From: Burkholderia savannae | GTDB taxonomy: Bacteria > Pseudomonadota > Gammaproteobacteria > Burkholderiales > Burkholderiaceae | DNA: 64,000 nucleotides | Assembly (NCBI RefSeq): GCF_001524445.2 | Contig: NZ_CP013419.1 | Location: 124,001 to 188,000, forward strand | Direction of reading: 5' to 3' | Shown: positions 51,146 to 60,580 of the stretch, in pieces | Layout: each line of letters begins with the position of its first letter | Numbering within the stretch: position 1 is the stretch's first letter | The notes under the pieces: model-generated | Databases searched by the model: none | The model's input: only the letters and a program-made list of their open reading frames with translations | Told to the model about the DNA's origin: nothing | Position numbers and translations under genes: made by a program

Positions 51146-51634
51146 ATGCCGATGCCGTGCTATCTCACGCTCGAAGGGCAAACCCAGGGAAACATCGAGG
51201 GTTCCGTCGACATCCAGGGGCACGAGGGCAAGATTCTCATCCAGGCCGTCGAGCACACGATCGAGATCCCCAAAAGCCCGCAAACGGGTCTGCCGACGGG
51301 CAAGCGCATCCACGGACCGATGACGCTGACGAAGGAAATCGACAAGTCGTCGCCGAAGCTGTCGCAGGCGCTCGCGTCCGGTGAGCAGATGAAATCGGTC
51401 GCGCTCGAGTTCTACCGGATTCTGAAGGAGGGGAAAGAAGAGCACTACTACACGGTCAAGCTCGAGAATGCGATCCTGACGAGCATCCGCTCGTGGACGC
51501 CGAACTGCCTCGTGCTCGACAACAAGCAGCTCGGCCACATGGAAGACGTGTCGTTCACATACGAGAAGATCACATGGACCTACGTGCCGGACGGCATCGA
51601 GGCCGAGGACTCATGGCGCGCGCCGAAGGTATGA
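51146..51634 (+). CDS. hcp: Hcp tube protein of T6SS-5
   Basis: A 162-residue Hcp: MPMPCYLTLEGQTQGNIEGS, then VEHTIEIPKSPQTGLPTGKR, IHGPMTLTKEIDKSSPKLSQ, then ALEFYRILKEGKEEHYYTVK and EDVSFTYEKITWTYVPDGIE. It forms hexamer rings that stack into the inner tube and is the usual secreted marker of the system. A strong CAGGAGGAATTCGCC precedes the ATG. tssE overlaps its end. Confidence 0.96.
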   Translation: MPMPCYLTLEGQTQGNIEGSVDIQGHEGKILIQAVEHTIEIPKSPQTGLPTGKRIHGPMTLTKEIDKSSPKLSQALASGEQMKSVALEFYRILKEGKEEHYYTVKLENAILTSIRSWTPNCLVLDNKQLGHMEDVSFTYEKITWTYVPDGIEAEDSWRAPKV

Positions 51635-52083
51635 CCGCTCGCACGCCTGCCCGCCCCCCGGCGGGCGAGCTCCGCCTGCTCGAGCGGATCACGGCCTGGG
51701 AAGCGGGTGGCGAGCACAGCTGCATCCCGCGCGCGGACGTGCTCGCGCGCTCGGTCATCGATCATCTGCGCCGCATCTTGAACACGCGGCAGGGCCACGT
51801 GCCGATCGATCCGGCCTTCGGCGTGCCGGACTTCACGAATCTCGCGGGCGGTTTTGCGCAAGGGTCCGCCCGCGAGATTGAAACGCAGATCGAACGCGTG
51901 ATCAAGTGCTACGAACCTCGACTGAGATCGCCGCGCGTCGTGCTCGCCGAGCGTCCGCTCGATGCGGCGACGCTGCACTTCAGTCTCGACGCGCTGCTCG
52001 TGCTCGACACACATGAAGTGTCGGCACGCTTTCTGACAACCATCAGCGGCAACGGAAAGATCGATATTCAAACGACTTCCTGA
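51613..52083 (+). CDS. tssE: Type VI baseplate protein TssE (T6SS-5)
   Basis: A 156-residue gp25-like baseplate protein: LRLLERITAWEAGGEHSCIP, then SVIDHLRRILNTRQGHVPID, PAFGVPDFTNLAGGFAQGSA, then IEKVIKCYEPRL-like and LRSPRVVLAERPLDAATLHF. The start is taken at 51613, with GAGG in front. ATG 51631, which overlaps the hcp stop as ATGA, is equally possible and loses six residues. Confidence 0.93.
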   Translation: MARAEGMTARTPARPPAGELRLLERITAWEAGGEHSCIPRADVLARSVIDHLRRILNTRQGHVPIDPAFGVPDFTNLAGGFAQGSAREIETQIERVIKCYEPRLRSPRVVLAERPLDAATLHFSLDALLVLDTHEVSARFLTTISGNGKIDIQTTS

Positions 52084-52111
52084 ATGCACGCGATTTCGCC
52101 GCGAGTCCATC

Positions 52112-53842
52112 ATGACCACCACGCTGAATCGCTATTTCGAGGACGAGCTGCTCCGTCTGCGCGAACTCGCCTCCGAATTCGGCCGCGCACACCCGCTGCT
52201 CGCGCCAATGCTCGGCGCGCCGTCGGGCGACCCTGACGTTGAGCGGCTGCTCGAAGGCGTCGCGTTCCTGACGGGGCTCGCCCGGCAAAAGCTCGACGAC
52301 GGCCTTCCGGAGCTCGTCCAGGGACTCGCGAACCTGCTGTTTCCGCACTCACTACGCCCGGTTCCGGCGGCAACACTGATCGCTTTCGAGCCGCGCGGCG
52401 CGCTGCGCGAGCGCGCGATCGTCGGGGCCGGCACCGAGATCGAATCGATGCCCGTCGACGGCACGGCCTGCCGGTTCCGCACGTGCGTCGACCTCGACAT
52501 CGAGCCGATTGCACTCGCCGACTGCCGTTTCGTTCCGTCCGCGGGCGACGCACCCGCCCTGCGCCTCGACTTCGAGATGCTCGGCATCGACGCAAGCGAA
52601 TGGGACGCGACGCGCATCCGCCTGTTCGTCGGTGGCGAGCGGCTGCACGCGAGTCGGCTGTTCACGCTGCTGATGCGAAACGTCGCATCGGTCGACATCA
52701 CGTGCGGCCCTCCGGATCGACCTGGCCCGCGCATCGCACTCGGCGGCGGCACATTGCGGCCGGCGGGCTTCGACGACGCGCTGCTGCCCTGCCCCGACCG
52801 CGCGTTTCCGGGCTTCCGGCTGCTGCACGAATACTTCGCGTTCGCCGAGAAATTCCTGTTCGTCGAACTGACCGGCCTCGAGCGCTGGCGCGCCGCCCGC
52901 TCAGGCACGCAGTTCAGCGTGTGGCTCGCGCTCGACTGCGCGCCCGACTGGTTGTCGGGCGTCGATCGCGACAGCTTCCGGCTGAACGTCGCTGCCGCGC
53001 TGAACCTGTTTCCGCACGAGGCGGTGCCGATCCAGCACGAGCATCGTGCGACCGACTACCGGCTGCAGCCCGAAGGGGACGCACGCGGCCACTGCCGGAT
53101 CTTTTCCGTCGATCGCGTGGTTGGCTATCGTCCGGGCCATCCGTGCGATCGGCATTACGTACCGTTCGGCGTCGTGGGCGACGCCGCAAGCTATCGGCTG
53201 ATTCGCCGCACGGCGCTCGACGGGCGCAGACACAACGTCCATCTCGCGCTCGCCTATCCACCCGGCGAGGCACTCGCGACCGAGACACTGTCGGTCGACC
53301 TGTCGTGCACGAACGGCACGCTGCCCGCGAGCCTGAAGATTGGCGACGTGTGCCGCCCGACTGACAGTTCGCCCGAATGTTTCGCGTTCACCAACATCAC
53401 GCCCGTGAGCCCGTCGATCGACCCGCCGCTCGGCGAGCCTCTTCTTTGGCGGACGATCGGTCTTCTCGCGCTGAATTTCCTGTCGCTTGGAAGCACCGAC
53501 AGCCTGAAGCAGATGCTCGCGCTCCACGCGTTCGCCGAGTACCGCGAGGACGCGCGCGCGCAAGGCGATCGCCGCCGCATCGACGGGATCGAGTCAGTCG
53601 ACGTACAGGCTGAGACGCGGATTGTCGGTGAGCGGATGCTAAGCGGCCAGCGCGTCGCGCTGCGCTGCCGCTCGGACGCGTTCGGCGGCACCGGAGAGCT
53701 GTATCTGTTCGGCTGCGTGCTCGAGCGCTTTCTGTCCGACTACGCGGCGATCAACACATACATGCGCGTCGAGATCGACGCGTCGCCCGACGGCGAGCGT
53801 TTCGCTTGGCCGCCGAGGATGGGAACGCAATGCCTGCTCTAG
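52112..53842 (+). CDS. tssF: Type VI baseplate protein TssF (T6SS-5)
   Basis: A 576-residue TssF/ImpG: NRYFEDELLRLRELASEFGR, then AHPLLAPMLGAPSGDPDVER, FLTGLARQKLDDGLPELVQG, then LLHEYFAFAEKFLFVELTGL and LWRTIGLLALNFLSLGSTDS, the usual family marks. Normal length. With TssG and TssE it builds the wedge around the VgrG hub. It overlaps tssG by 13 bases. Confidence 0.95.
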   Translation: MTTTLNRYFEDELLRLRELASEFGRAHPLLAPMLGAPSGDPDVERLLEGVAFLTGLARQKLDDGLPELVQGLANLLFPHSLRPVPAATLIAFEPRGALRERAIVGAGTEIESMPVDGTACRFRTCVDLDIEPIALADCRFVPSAGDAPALRLDFEMLGIDASEWDATRIRLFVGGERLHASRLFTLLMRNVASVDITCGPPDRPGPRIALGGGTLRPAGFDDALLPCPDRAFPGFRLLHEYFAFAEKFLFVELTGLERWRAARSGTQFSVWLALDCAPDWLSGVDRDSFRLNVAAALNLFPHEAVPIQHEHRATDYRLQPEGDARGHCRIFSVDRVVGYRPGHPCDRHYVPFGVVGDAASYRLIRRTALDGRRHNVHLALAYPPGEALATETLSVDLSCTNGTLPASLKIGDVCRPTDSSPECFAFTNITPVSPSIDPPLGEPLLWRTIGLLALNFLSLGSTDSLKQMLALHAFAEYREDARAQGDRRRIDGIESVDVQAETRIVGERMLSGQRVALRCRSDAFGGTGELYLFGCVLERFLSDYAAINTYMRVEIDASPDGERFAWPPRMGTQCLL

Positions 53843-54849
53843 AACCTGTCCTGCTCGGCGAGGCGAAGCACTTCGCGTATTTCCAGGCGATCCGGCTGCT
53901 GCGTCGCATTGTCCGCGAACGGCGCGGCGACGCCGTAGGTGGACCCGCCGCGCCGATGCCAATCCATACGCGGCCGAATCTCGCGCTGTCGTTTCCGGAC
54001 ACCGACGTCGAGCGCATCGACAAGGCTGAAGACGGCGGCTACCGGGTCATCGCGAACTTCTTCGGGCTGTACGGCGTATCGTCGCCACTGCCGACGTTCT
54101 ATACCGAAGACCTGATTGACGAAGCGTCCAAAGGCCGCCACGCGGCGCGAAGCTTCCTCGACGTGCTGCATCGCGTGCTCTATCCGCTGCTGTTCGACGC
54201 ATGGCTCAAGTACCGGCTGTCGCTGCGGATCGTCGAGGATCACGACGCGGCCGCGCTGCGTCCGCTCTATGCGCTCGCGGGCGTTGACGTGCGCACCGCG
54301 CGCGACGCGGGCCTGCACGAGCACGCGCTGCTGCGACACGTCGGGTTGCTGAGCCAGCGGCCGCGTTCGGCGGCCGGATTACGCGCGCTGCTCGCCGACG
54401 TGCTCGCGCCCTCGACGGTCGACATCGAGCAGTGTGTGCCGCAATGGCTGCCGATTCCCGTTGATCAGCGCACTCGCGTCGGCGCGAACGCGCATCGGCT
54501 CGGCGTCGATGCGCGCGTTGGCGAGCGAATGCGCGACGACGGCGGGCGGCTGCGCATCGTGCTCGGCGATGTGCCGGGCCCGCTGTTTCGCGAGCTAATG
54601 CCGTGCGGCGACGCGTTTCGCCGGCTCCGGTTCCTCGCTCGCCTCTATTTGACGCTACCGTTCGTCGTCGACGTCGAGGTACGCGTGCGTACGCGCGACG
54701 CGGGCCCCGCGCGCTGCGGCGGCGACGCATGGTCGCGCGTCGGACTCGACGCGTGGCTGGGCGGCCCTTCTGCCAAACACGCGACGTCGCCTGAATTCCG
54801 TCTTCCGACTTCCCCCTTTGATCAAGCGAGACCCCATCATGCTGGTTGA
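53830..54849 (+). CDS. tssG: Type VI baseplate protein TssG (T6SS-5)
   Basis: A 339-residue TssG/ImpH: VLLGEAKHFAYFQAIRLLRR, then HTRPNLALSFPDTDVERIDK, IANFFGLYGVSSPLPTFYTE, then DLIDEASKGRHAARSFLDVL and QRPRSAAGLRALLADVLAPS. ATG 53830 was taken because the upstream in-frame codon at 53806 is TTG. It overlaps tssF and clpV at its ends, which implies tight translational coupling. Confidence 0.94.
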   Translation: MPALEPVLLGEAKHFAYFQAIRLLRRIVRERRGDAVGGPAAPMPIHTRPNLALSFPDTDVERIDKAEDGGYRVIANFFGLYGVSSPLPTFYTEDLIDEASKGRHAARSFLDVLHRVLYPLLFDAWLKYRLSLRIVEDHDAAALRPLYALAGVDVRTARDAGLHEHALLRHVGLLSQRPRSAAGLRALLADVLAPSTVDIEQCVPQWLPIPVDQRTRVGANAHRLGVDARVGERMRDDGGRLRIVLGDVPGPLFRELMPCGDAFRRLRFLARLYLTLPFVVDVEVRVRTRDAGPARCGGDAWSRVGLDAWLGGPSAKHATSPEFRLPTSPFDQARPHHAG

Positions 54850-57544
54850 CCTGAAGCCGTTGATCGAACAGCTCAACCCCTATTGCCGAACGTCGCTCGA
54901 AAACGCGATCGGCGCATGCGTCGCGCGCCGGCACGACGACGTCACCGTCGAGCACTTGCTCGCGCGGCTGTGCGACGAACCGTCGGCTGACGTCGCGCTG
55001 CTGCTGCGCGCGATCGGGGTCGACGCGGCGCGCCTGCGCCGGCAAGCCGACGCGGCGCTCGACGCACGGCAGGCGGGCGACGGCGGCCGCCCCGCGTTCG
55101 CGCCGTCGCTGCTCGCGCTGCTGCAAGACGCATGGCTGATCGCGTCGCTCGAGCTCGGCGAAACGCGAATCCGCTCGGCGGCGGTGCTCGCCGCCGCGGT
55201 CGCGCGCGCCGCGCGGCAGCCATCGCCCGGCTGCGACGACGTGTTGCAGTCGCTACGCAAGGACGCGCTTCTCGCGCACTTCACTGACACGTGCGCGCAA
55301 TCGGTCGAATCGACACAAACGCGCGCGCGCGACGGCGCGCCGGGCGGTGCGCACGATGGGTCGAGCGCGATCGCCCGCTATTGCGAGGACTTCACCGCGA
55401 AGGCCCGCGCCGGCGGGATCGATCCCGTGTTCGGCCGTGACGCCGAAATCCGTCAGATCGTCGACATCCTCGCGCGGCGGCGCAAGAACAATCCAGTGTG
55501 CGTCGGCGAGCCGGGCGTCGGCAAGACGGCCGTCGTCGAGGGGCTCGCGCTGCGGATCGCCGAAGGCGACGTGCCGGCGACGCTGCGGCACGCGACGCTG
55601 CTCGGTCTCGATCTCGGGCTGCTTCAGGCGGGCGCGAGCGTCAAGGGCGAATTCGAGCAGCGGCTCAAGCGCGTGATCGCCGAAATTCGCGCGTCGCAAA
55701 CGCCCGTTGTGCTATTCGTCGACGAGGCGCACACGCTGGTCGGCGCAGGCGGCCCGGCGGGCACATCCGATGCGGCGAGCCTGCTGAAGCCCGCGCTCGC
55801 GCGGGGCGAGCTGCGCACGATCGCGGCGACGACGTGGAGCGAATACAAGAAGTATTTCGAAAAGGATGCGGCGCTCGCCCGACGCTTTCAGCCAGTGAAG
55901 CTCGACAGCCCCGATGTCGCGACGTCGGTGATGATTCTGCGCGGCCTGAAGGACCGCTATCAGGACGCGCACGGCGTGACGATCCGCGACGACGCGCTCG
56001 TCGCGGCAGCCGAGCTGTCGGATCGCTACATCACGGGCCGGCAGTTGCCGGACAAGGCGATCGACCTGCTTGACACGGCCTGCGCACGCGTGAAAGTTCG
56101 CCTGCAGACGAAGCCCGCCGCGCTTGAGGACGCGGAGCGCGCGATCCAGGCGCTCGAGCGCGAGCGTCGCGCGCTGCGACAGGACCTCGCCGATCGTTGC
56201 GAGCCGGACACGCCGCGCGTCGCCGACATCGCGGACGAGCTCGTCGCGCAGTCCACGCGCGCCGACGCGTTACGGGACGCATGGGCGGCACAACGCGACG
56301 CGGCGCAAGCGCTCGTCGACGCGCGCCGCGCATGCTGTGCGATCGCGGATACCGCAGCGCATGCACGAACCGATTCGGATGTGCGCGCCGCTTCGAACGC
56401 CCAGGCCGATTCGAATTCGCATGCCGACGCGCGCGACCGCGCGAAGCGCGCGCTCGCCGACGCGACCCATCGCTTCAAGCACGCGCAGCGCGACGCCCAG
56501 CTCGTGCGGATCGACGTCGATCCGCACGCGATCGCCGACGTCGTGGCTGACTGGACCGGCATCGCGGCCGGCAAGCTGCGCCGCGACCGTGCGAACGTGA
56601 TGCTGCGACTCGCCGACACGCTCAAGCGCCGCATCCGCGGCCAGGATCACGCGATCGAGCAGATCGCGGAAGCCGTCAAGACAAGCGCGGCCGGCGTGCA
56701 TGATCCGCGTCGACCGCTCGGCGTGTTCCTGCTCGCGGGGCCGTCGGGCGTCGGCAAAACCGAAACCGCGATCGCCGTCGCCGACGCGCTGTTCGGCGAC
56801 GAGCGCTCGATCGTCGTCGTCAACATGAGCGAGTTTCAGGAGCGGCACGAAGTCAGCCGTTTGATCGGCTCACCACCCGGCTACGTCGGCTACGGCGAAG
56901 GCGGGATGCTGACCGAGGCGGTGCGCCAGCGGCCCTATTCGGTCGTGCTGCTCGACGAAGTCGAGAAAGCCCACCCGGATGTGTTGAATCTGTTCTACCA
57001 GGTCTTCGATAAGGGCTCGCTGTCCGACGGCGAAGGCAAGGAAGTCGACTTTGCGAACACGGTGATCTTCCTGACGTCGAATCTCGGCGCGGGTGCAATC
57101 GCCAATCTAGTCGCGGACGGCGGCCGGCCAGACGCGGACGAGATGCGCGCGGCGATCCGGCCGACTCTGTCGCACCATTTCAAGCCCGCGCTGCTCGCGC
57201 GGATGGCCGTGATTCCGTATGCGACGCTCGCGCCCGACACGCTCGTGGACATCGCGCGGCTGAAGTTCGAACGCATTACGGCGCGCGTCGCTGCGCAGCA
57301 TGGAACGCGCGTCGTCTGTGACGACGCCGTCGTCGCGCACGTCGCTGCGCACTGTACCGAAGTCGAATCGGGCGCGCGCAACGTCGACTTCGTCCTGCAA
57401 CGTCACGTGCTGCCTGCGCTCGCGCAGCACATTCTCGTGCGCGCGTGCGATGCGACGCCTACATCCGCGATCCGCGTCGCGGTCGACGCCGACGGCTGCT
57501 TCGCTGTCTCGACCGACGAGCCGGCCACGTCCAACGCGTCCTGA
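54839..57544 (+). CDS. clpV: Type VI AAA+ ATPase ClpV/TssH (T6SS-5)
   Basis: A 901-residue double-ring ATPase. The N-domain reads [20 protein letters not shown], then [20 protein letters not shown]. Walker A of the first ring is [13 protein letters not shown] near residue 223, with [14 protein letters not shown] as Walker B. An unusually alanine/arginine/aspartate-rich middle coiled coil follows (residues about 425-575). Walker A of the second ring is [13 protein letters not shown] near residue 634, with [20 protein letters not shown]. It disassembles contracted sheath for reuse. ATG 54839 was chosen over an upstream TTG. It overlaps tssG by 11 bases. Confidence 0.95.
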   Translation: MLVDLKPLIEQLNPYCRTSLENAIGACVARRHDDVTVEHLLARLCDEPSADVALLLRAIGVDAARLRRQADAALDARQAGDGGRPAFAPSLLALLQDAWLIASLELGETRIRSAAVLAAAVARAARQPSPGCDDVLQSLRKDALLAHFTDTCAQSVESTQTRARDGAPGGAHDGSSAIARYCEDFTAKARAGGIDPVFGRDAEIRQIVDILARRRKNNPVCVGEPGVGKTAVVEGLALRIAEGDVPATLRHATLLGLDLGLLQAGASVKGEFEQRLKRVIAEIRASQTPVVLFVDEAHTLVGAGGPAGTSDAASLLKPALARGELRTIAATTWSEYKKYFEKDAALARRFQPVKLDSPDVATSVMILRGLKDRYQDAHGVTIRDDALVAAAELSDRYITGRQLPDKAIDLLDTACARVKVRLQTKPAALEDAERAIQALERERRALRQDLADRCEPDTPRVADIADELVAQSTRADALRDAWAAQRDAAQALVDARRACCAIADTAAHARTDSDVRAASNAQADSNSHADARDRAKRALADATHRFKHAQRDAQLVRIDVDPHAIADVVADWTGIAAGKLRRDRANVMLRLADTLKRRIRGQDHAIEQIAEAVKTSAAGVHDPRRPLGVFLLAGPSGVGKTETAIAVADALFGDERSIVVVNMSEFQERHEVSRLIGSPPGYVGYGEGGMLTEAVRQRPYSVVLLDEVEKAHPDVLNLFYQVFDKGSLSDGEGKEVDFANTVIFLTSNLGAGAIANLVADGGRPDADEMRAAIRPTLSHHFKPALLARMAVIPYATLAPDTLVDIARLKFERITARVAAQHGTRVVCDDAVVAHVAAHCTEVESGARNVDFVLQRHVLPALAQHILVRACDATPTSAIRVAVDADGCFAVSTDEPATSNAS

Positions 57545-57570
57545 CGCCCCCCGCTGCCCAGGAGTTCCCG

Positions 57571-60555
57571 ATGTCTTCGTCCCACCAACTGATAGCCGAC
57601 GCGGCGTCCGCGAACGCGCGGCGCTTCGCATTCGTCAGCGACGCGTACGGCGACATGACGTTTGAAGTCGTCGACGTGACCGGGCGCGAGGCGATCTCGC
57701 AGCCGTACCGATTCGAGCTGACGCTCATAAGCGCGGAGCCCCAAATCGACTTCACAAAGATGCTGAGCCGCGCGGCGACGCTGACGATCCGCCCGCAGTA
57801 TGGCAACGCCAACACGACGCGCTATTCCGGTGTGCTCGCCGAGTTCGACCAGCTGAACGGCTTTCGCAACCGTACCGTCTATCGTGCGGTACTCGTGCCG
57901 CGCCTCTGGCAGTTGTCGCAGTACAAAGTGTCCGACGTCTACCTGAACGAACAGACGATTCCGGACATCGTGAAGAGGGTGCTGCGCGCCGCGTCGTTCG
58001 GCGGCCGTGACTACCGGTTCCGGCACGGCGGCGCCTATCGGAAGCGCAGCTTCGTCTGCCAGTACGACGAAAGCCATCTCGATTTCGTGTCGCGCTGGAT
58101 GGAAAAGGAAGGCATCTATTACTACTTCGAGCAGGACGGCGCGCGCGACACGCTCGTGATTGTCGACGAGCGCCGCCATCAGCCGGGCCCCGCCGACGAT
58201 CTCGCACTCCGCTACCTGCCCCCGACGGATTTCGACACGGGCATCGACGCAAACCGCGTGCAGGCGTTCGCGTGCCGCGCGAAGCCGCTGCCACGCGAAG
58301 TTGTGCTACGCGATTTCAATCACCGAAAAGCGGAGCTACCGCTCGAAGTCCGCGAGAGCGTGTCACGCGACGGCGTCGGCGAACGGGTGTCAAGCGACGA
58401 GCATTTTCATACGAAGGAGGAAGGCCAGCGCTATGCGAAGCTGCGCGCCGAGGCGCTGATCTGCGAAGGCCGCCGATTCGCGGGCGAAGCGACCGCGACC
58501 GGGCTGCGCGCAGGCCGCTTCATCGCGCTCTCGGGCCACTATCGTACGGATTTCGACGGCCGCTATCTGGTGACGGCGGTCACGCACCGCGGCTCGCAGG
58601 CGTGCCTGCTGTTTCCCGATCTCGACACGCCGTTCGGCGCGACGCCGCGCGAAGTCGTCTACCGCAGCGAATTCGACGCGATTCCCGCGAACGTCCAGTA
58701 CCGGCCACCGCGCACGACTCCGAAGCCGCAAGCGGCGGGCGTCGTCAGCGCGATCGTCGACGGCGAGGGCAGCGGCAAGCTCGCCGAACTCGACGAATAC
58801 GGGCAATACAAAGTGCGCTTTCCGTTTGCACATACCGCCCATCCGGCGAATAAGGGCTCCGCACGGATTCGGATGGCGACGCCGTATTCGGGCCGCGACC
58901 GTGGCATGCATCTGCCGCTCCTGAAGCAGACCGAGGTAAAGATCGCATTCGACGGCGGCGATCCCGACCGCCCCGTCATTGTCGGCGCGGTGCCCAATTC
59001 GTCGCACCACAGCGTCGTGACGCGCAAAAATCCCGCCGCGCACCGGATCATGACCGAACACAACCAGCTCTACATGAAGGACGGCAGCGACGCAGCGACG
59101 TGGTTGCACGCGCCGAACAACCATATCGGCATCGGCGCGGTCGGGCCGAGCGACGGGCTCGCGCTTCTCACGTCCGGCAACAAGTTCGATTTCTCGCTCG
59201 GCAACGCGTACAGCTTCTCGGGTGGACTCAAATGCAAAGTGTCGATGGGCGGCAACACCGACGTCTACGTCGGCGTGCGCAACAGTCTCGACATTAGCGC
59301 GAATTTCATGACGACGCTGCAAGGCAACCTGCACTGGATGCTGCCCGGCAGCCGGGCCTACGAGATCAACGACAGCGCGTCGACGCTGCTACAGACGCTC
59401 CACAAGCAGTCCGCAACGCGTGCTATCCGGCTGTCCGCGGGGCAGGACGCGTCTGCCGTGCTGCAAAAGCAGCTCGATAAGCTGAAAGGCACGGTCCGCA
59501 AGTTCATGATCGTGTCGGGCCTCGCGAATGTAGGGGCAGCAGCAGCCGCGGCAGCGCTCATCAAGGGCAGCGATGCAAGCGCCGATTTGCCATGGGAGAG
59601 CTTCGGCGTGTCTGCCGGACAGTTCGCCGGCGCGACTGCCGTCAGCGCCGGCCTAATGGCGACATCCCGCGCGCTGCTGATGAACATCGCAAAGCTGCAG
59701 GCGACGCTGCCGCTCATCGCCGACCTGTCGCTCGGCAAGCACGGCATCGCCCTCGCGGCGAAGAACCTGGCGCACGCGACCCGGATGTCGTTGACCGTAG
59801 ACGGCGTCACGTGGTCAACGCACGGCAAAGGGCCGGGCGCAGCCGATGTCGCCATGAGCGTCGGCAAAGGCCATTGGGGCGTCGAATCGGCGAAACATGC
59901 GCACGTCCACGCGAACGACACGGTGCTGTTCGCGGTACCGGCCGATCCGGCGACCAAGCTCGACCTCAAGGACCTGATCGGGCTGCGTCAGAATCTCGAC
60001 GCATGTCTGAAGGACATCGCCGATCTCGAAGCCGACATCTCGGAGCACCAAGTACTGTCGACCGATCAAAACGCGTTCGGCGTGAGTGCGCTCGTGCCGA
60101 CGCCACCGTCGCCGGCCGACGCAGTCGAGGCGATCGCGATCAAGGCCAAAGAGGCGAAGCTCGTCGAGCTGAACGCAAAGCAGAAGCTGGTCGCGCTAAA
60201 GATCGACAACCTGCAGCAAAAATTCGTGAAGCACGTAAAGAATCTGAGCGCCGTGCGGATAAGCGCATCCGACGCGGAGCTCGGCTTCAAGGGCAACCGG
60301 CTCGTCGCGACAGCCGACGGCGTCACGCTCGCCCACGCGCAGGGCAAGGCGAAGCTCGACGTCAGTGAAACGAAGATCGGCGTCGAAGCGGGCAAATCGA
60401 GCGTCGAGGTCGACGAAGGAAAGATTGCGGCCGAGTGCGGCTCGACGGCGCTCAAGCTCGGCAGCGACGGCGCGATCAATGTGCGTGCGACGAACCTCAA
60501 GCTGAGCGGCAGCGCGTCGGTGAAGATCGACGGCCAACTGATCCAGCTCGGCTGA
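57571..60555 (+). CDS. vgrG: VgrG spike of T6SS-5 with fusogenic C-terminal extension
   Basis: A 994-residue spike. The gp27-like base has VTGREAISQPYRFELTLISA, then RVLRAASFGGRDYRFRHGGA and YDESHLDFVSRWMEKEGIYY. The gp5-like OB domain has KVRFPFAHTAHPANKGSARI, then GRDRGMHLPLLKQTEVKIAF, DGGDPDRPVIVGAVPNSSHH. After a repeat-rich spike, a C-terminal extension of about 370 residues has two hydrophobic helices (FMIVSGLANVGAAAAAAALI near 645 and FAGATAVSAGLMATSRALLM near 685). In B. pseudomallei and B. thailandensis, VgrG5 has such an extension and needs it for host cell fusion. The start has CCAGGAGTTCCCG. Confidence 0.94.
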   Translation: MSSSHQLIADAASANARRFAFVSDAYGDMTFEVVDVTGREAISQPYRFELTLISAEPQIDFTKMLSRAATLTIRPQYGNANTTRYSGVLAEFDQLNGFRNRTVYRAVLVPRLWQLSQYKVSDVYLNEQTIPDIVKRVLRAASFGGRDYRFRHGGAYRKRSFVCQYDESHLDFVSRWMEKEGIYYYFEQDGARDTLVIVDERRHQPGPADDLALRYLPPTDFDTGIDANRVQAFACRAKPLPREVVLRDFNHRKAELPLEVRESVSRDGVGERVSSDEHFHTKEEGQRYAKLRAEALICEGRRFAGEATATGLRAGRFIALSGHYRTDFDGRYLVTAVTHRGSQACLLFPDLDTPFGATPREVVYRSEFDAIPANVQYRPPRTTPKPQAAGVVSAIVDGEGSGKLAELDEYGQYKVRFPFAHTAHPANKGSARIRMATPYSGRDRGMHLPLLKQTEVKIAFDGGDPDRPVIVGAVPNSSHHSVVTRKNPAAHRIMTEHNQLYMKDGSDAATWLHAPNNHIGIGAVGPSDGLALLTSGNKFDFSLGNAYSFSGGLKCKVSMGGNTDVYVGVRNSLDISANFMTTLQGNLHWMLPGSRAYEINDSASTLLQTLHKQSATRAIRLSAGQDASAVLQKQLDKLKGTVRKFMIVSGLANVGAAAAAAALIKGSDASADLPWESFGVSAGQFAGATAVSAGLMATSRALLMNIAKLQATLPLIADLSLGKHGIALAAKNLAHATRMSLTVDGVTWSTHGKGPGAADVAMSVGKGHWGVESAKHAHVHANDTVLFAVPADPATKLDLKDLIGLRQNLDACLKDIADLEADISEHQVLSTDQNAFGVSALVPTPPSPADAVEAIAIKAKEAKLVELNAKQKLVALKIDNLQQKFVKHVKNLSAVRISASDAELGFKGNRLVATADGVTLAHAQGKAKLDVSETKIGVEAGKSSVEVDEGKIAAECGSTALKLGSDGAINVRATNLKLSGSASVKIDGQLIQLG

Positions 60556-60580
60556 TCTGATCACTCGTACGAATTCCTTC

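Noticed and set aside
52483..53364. 293-codon arginine-rich frame inside tssF
   Set aside because: Wrong-frame reading of tssF with extreme R/A content.
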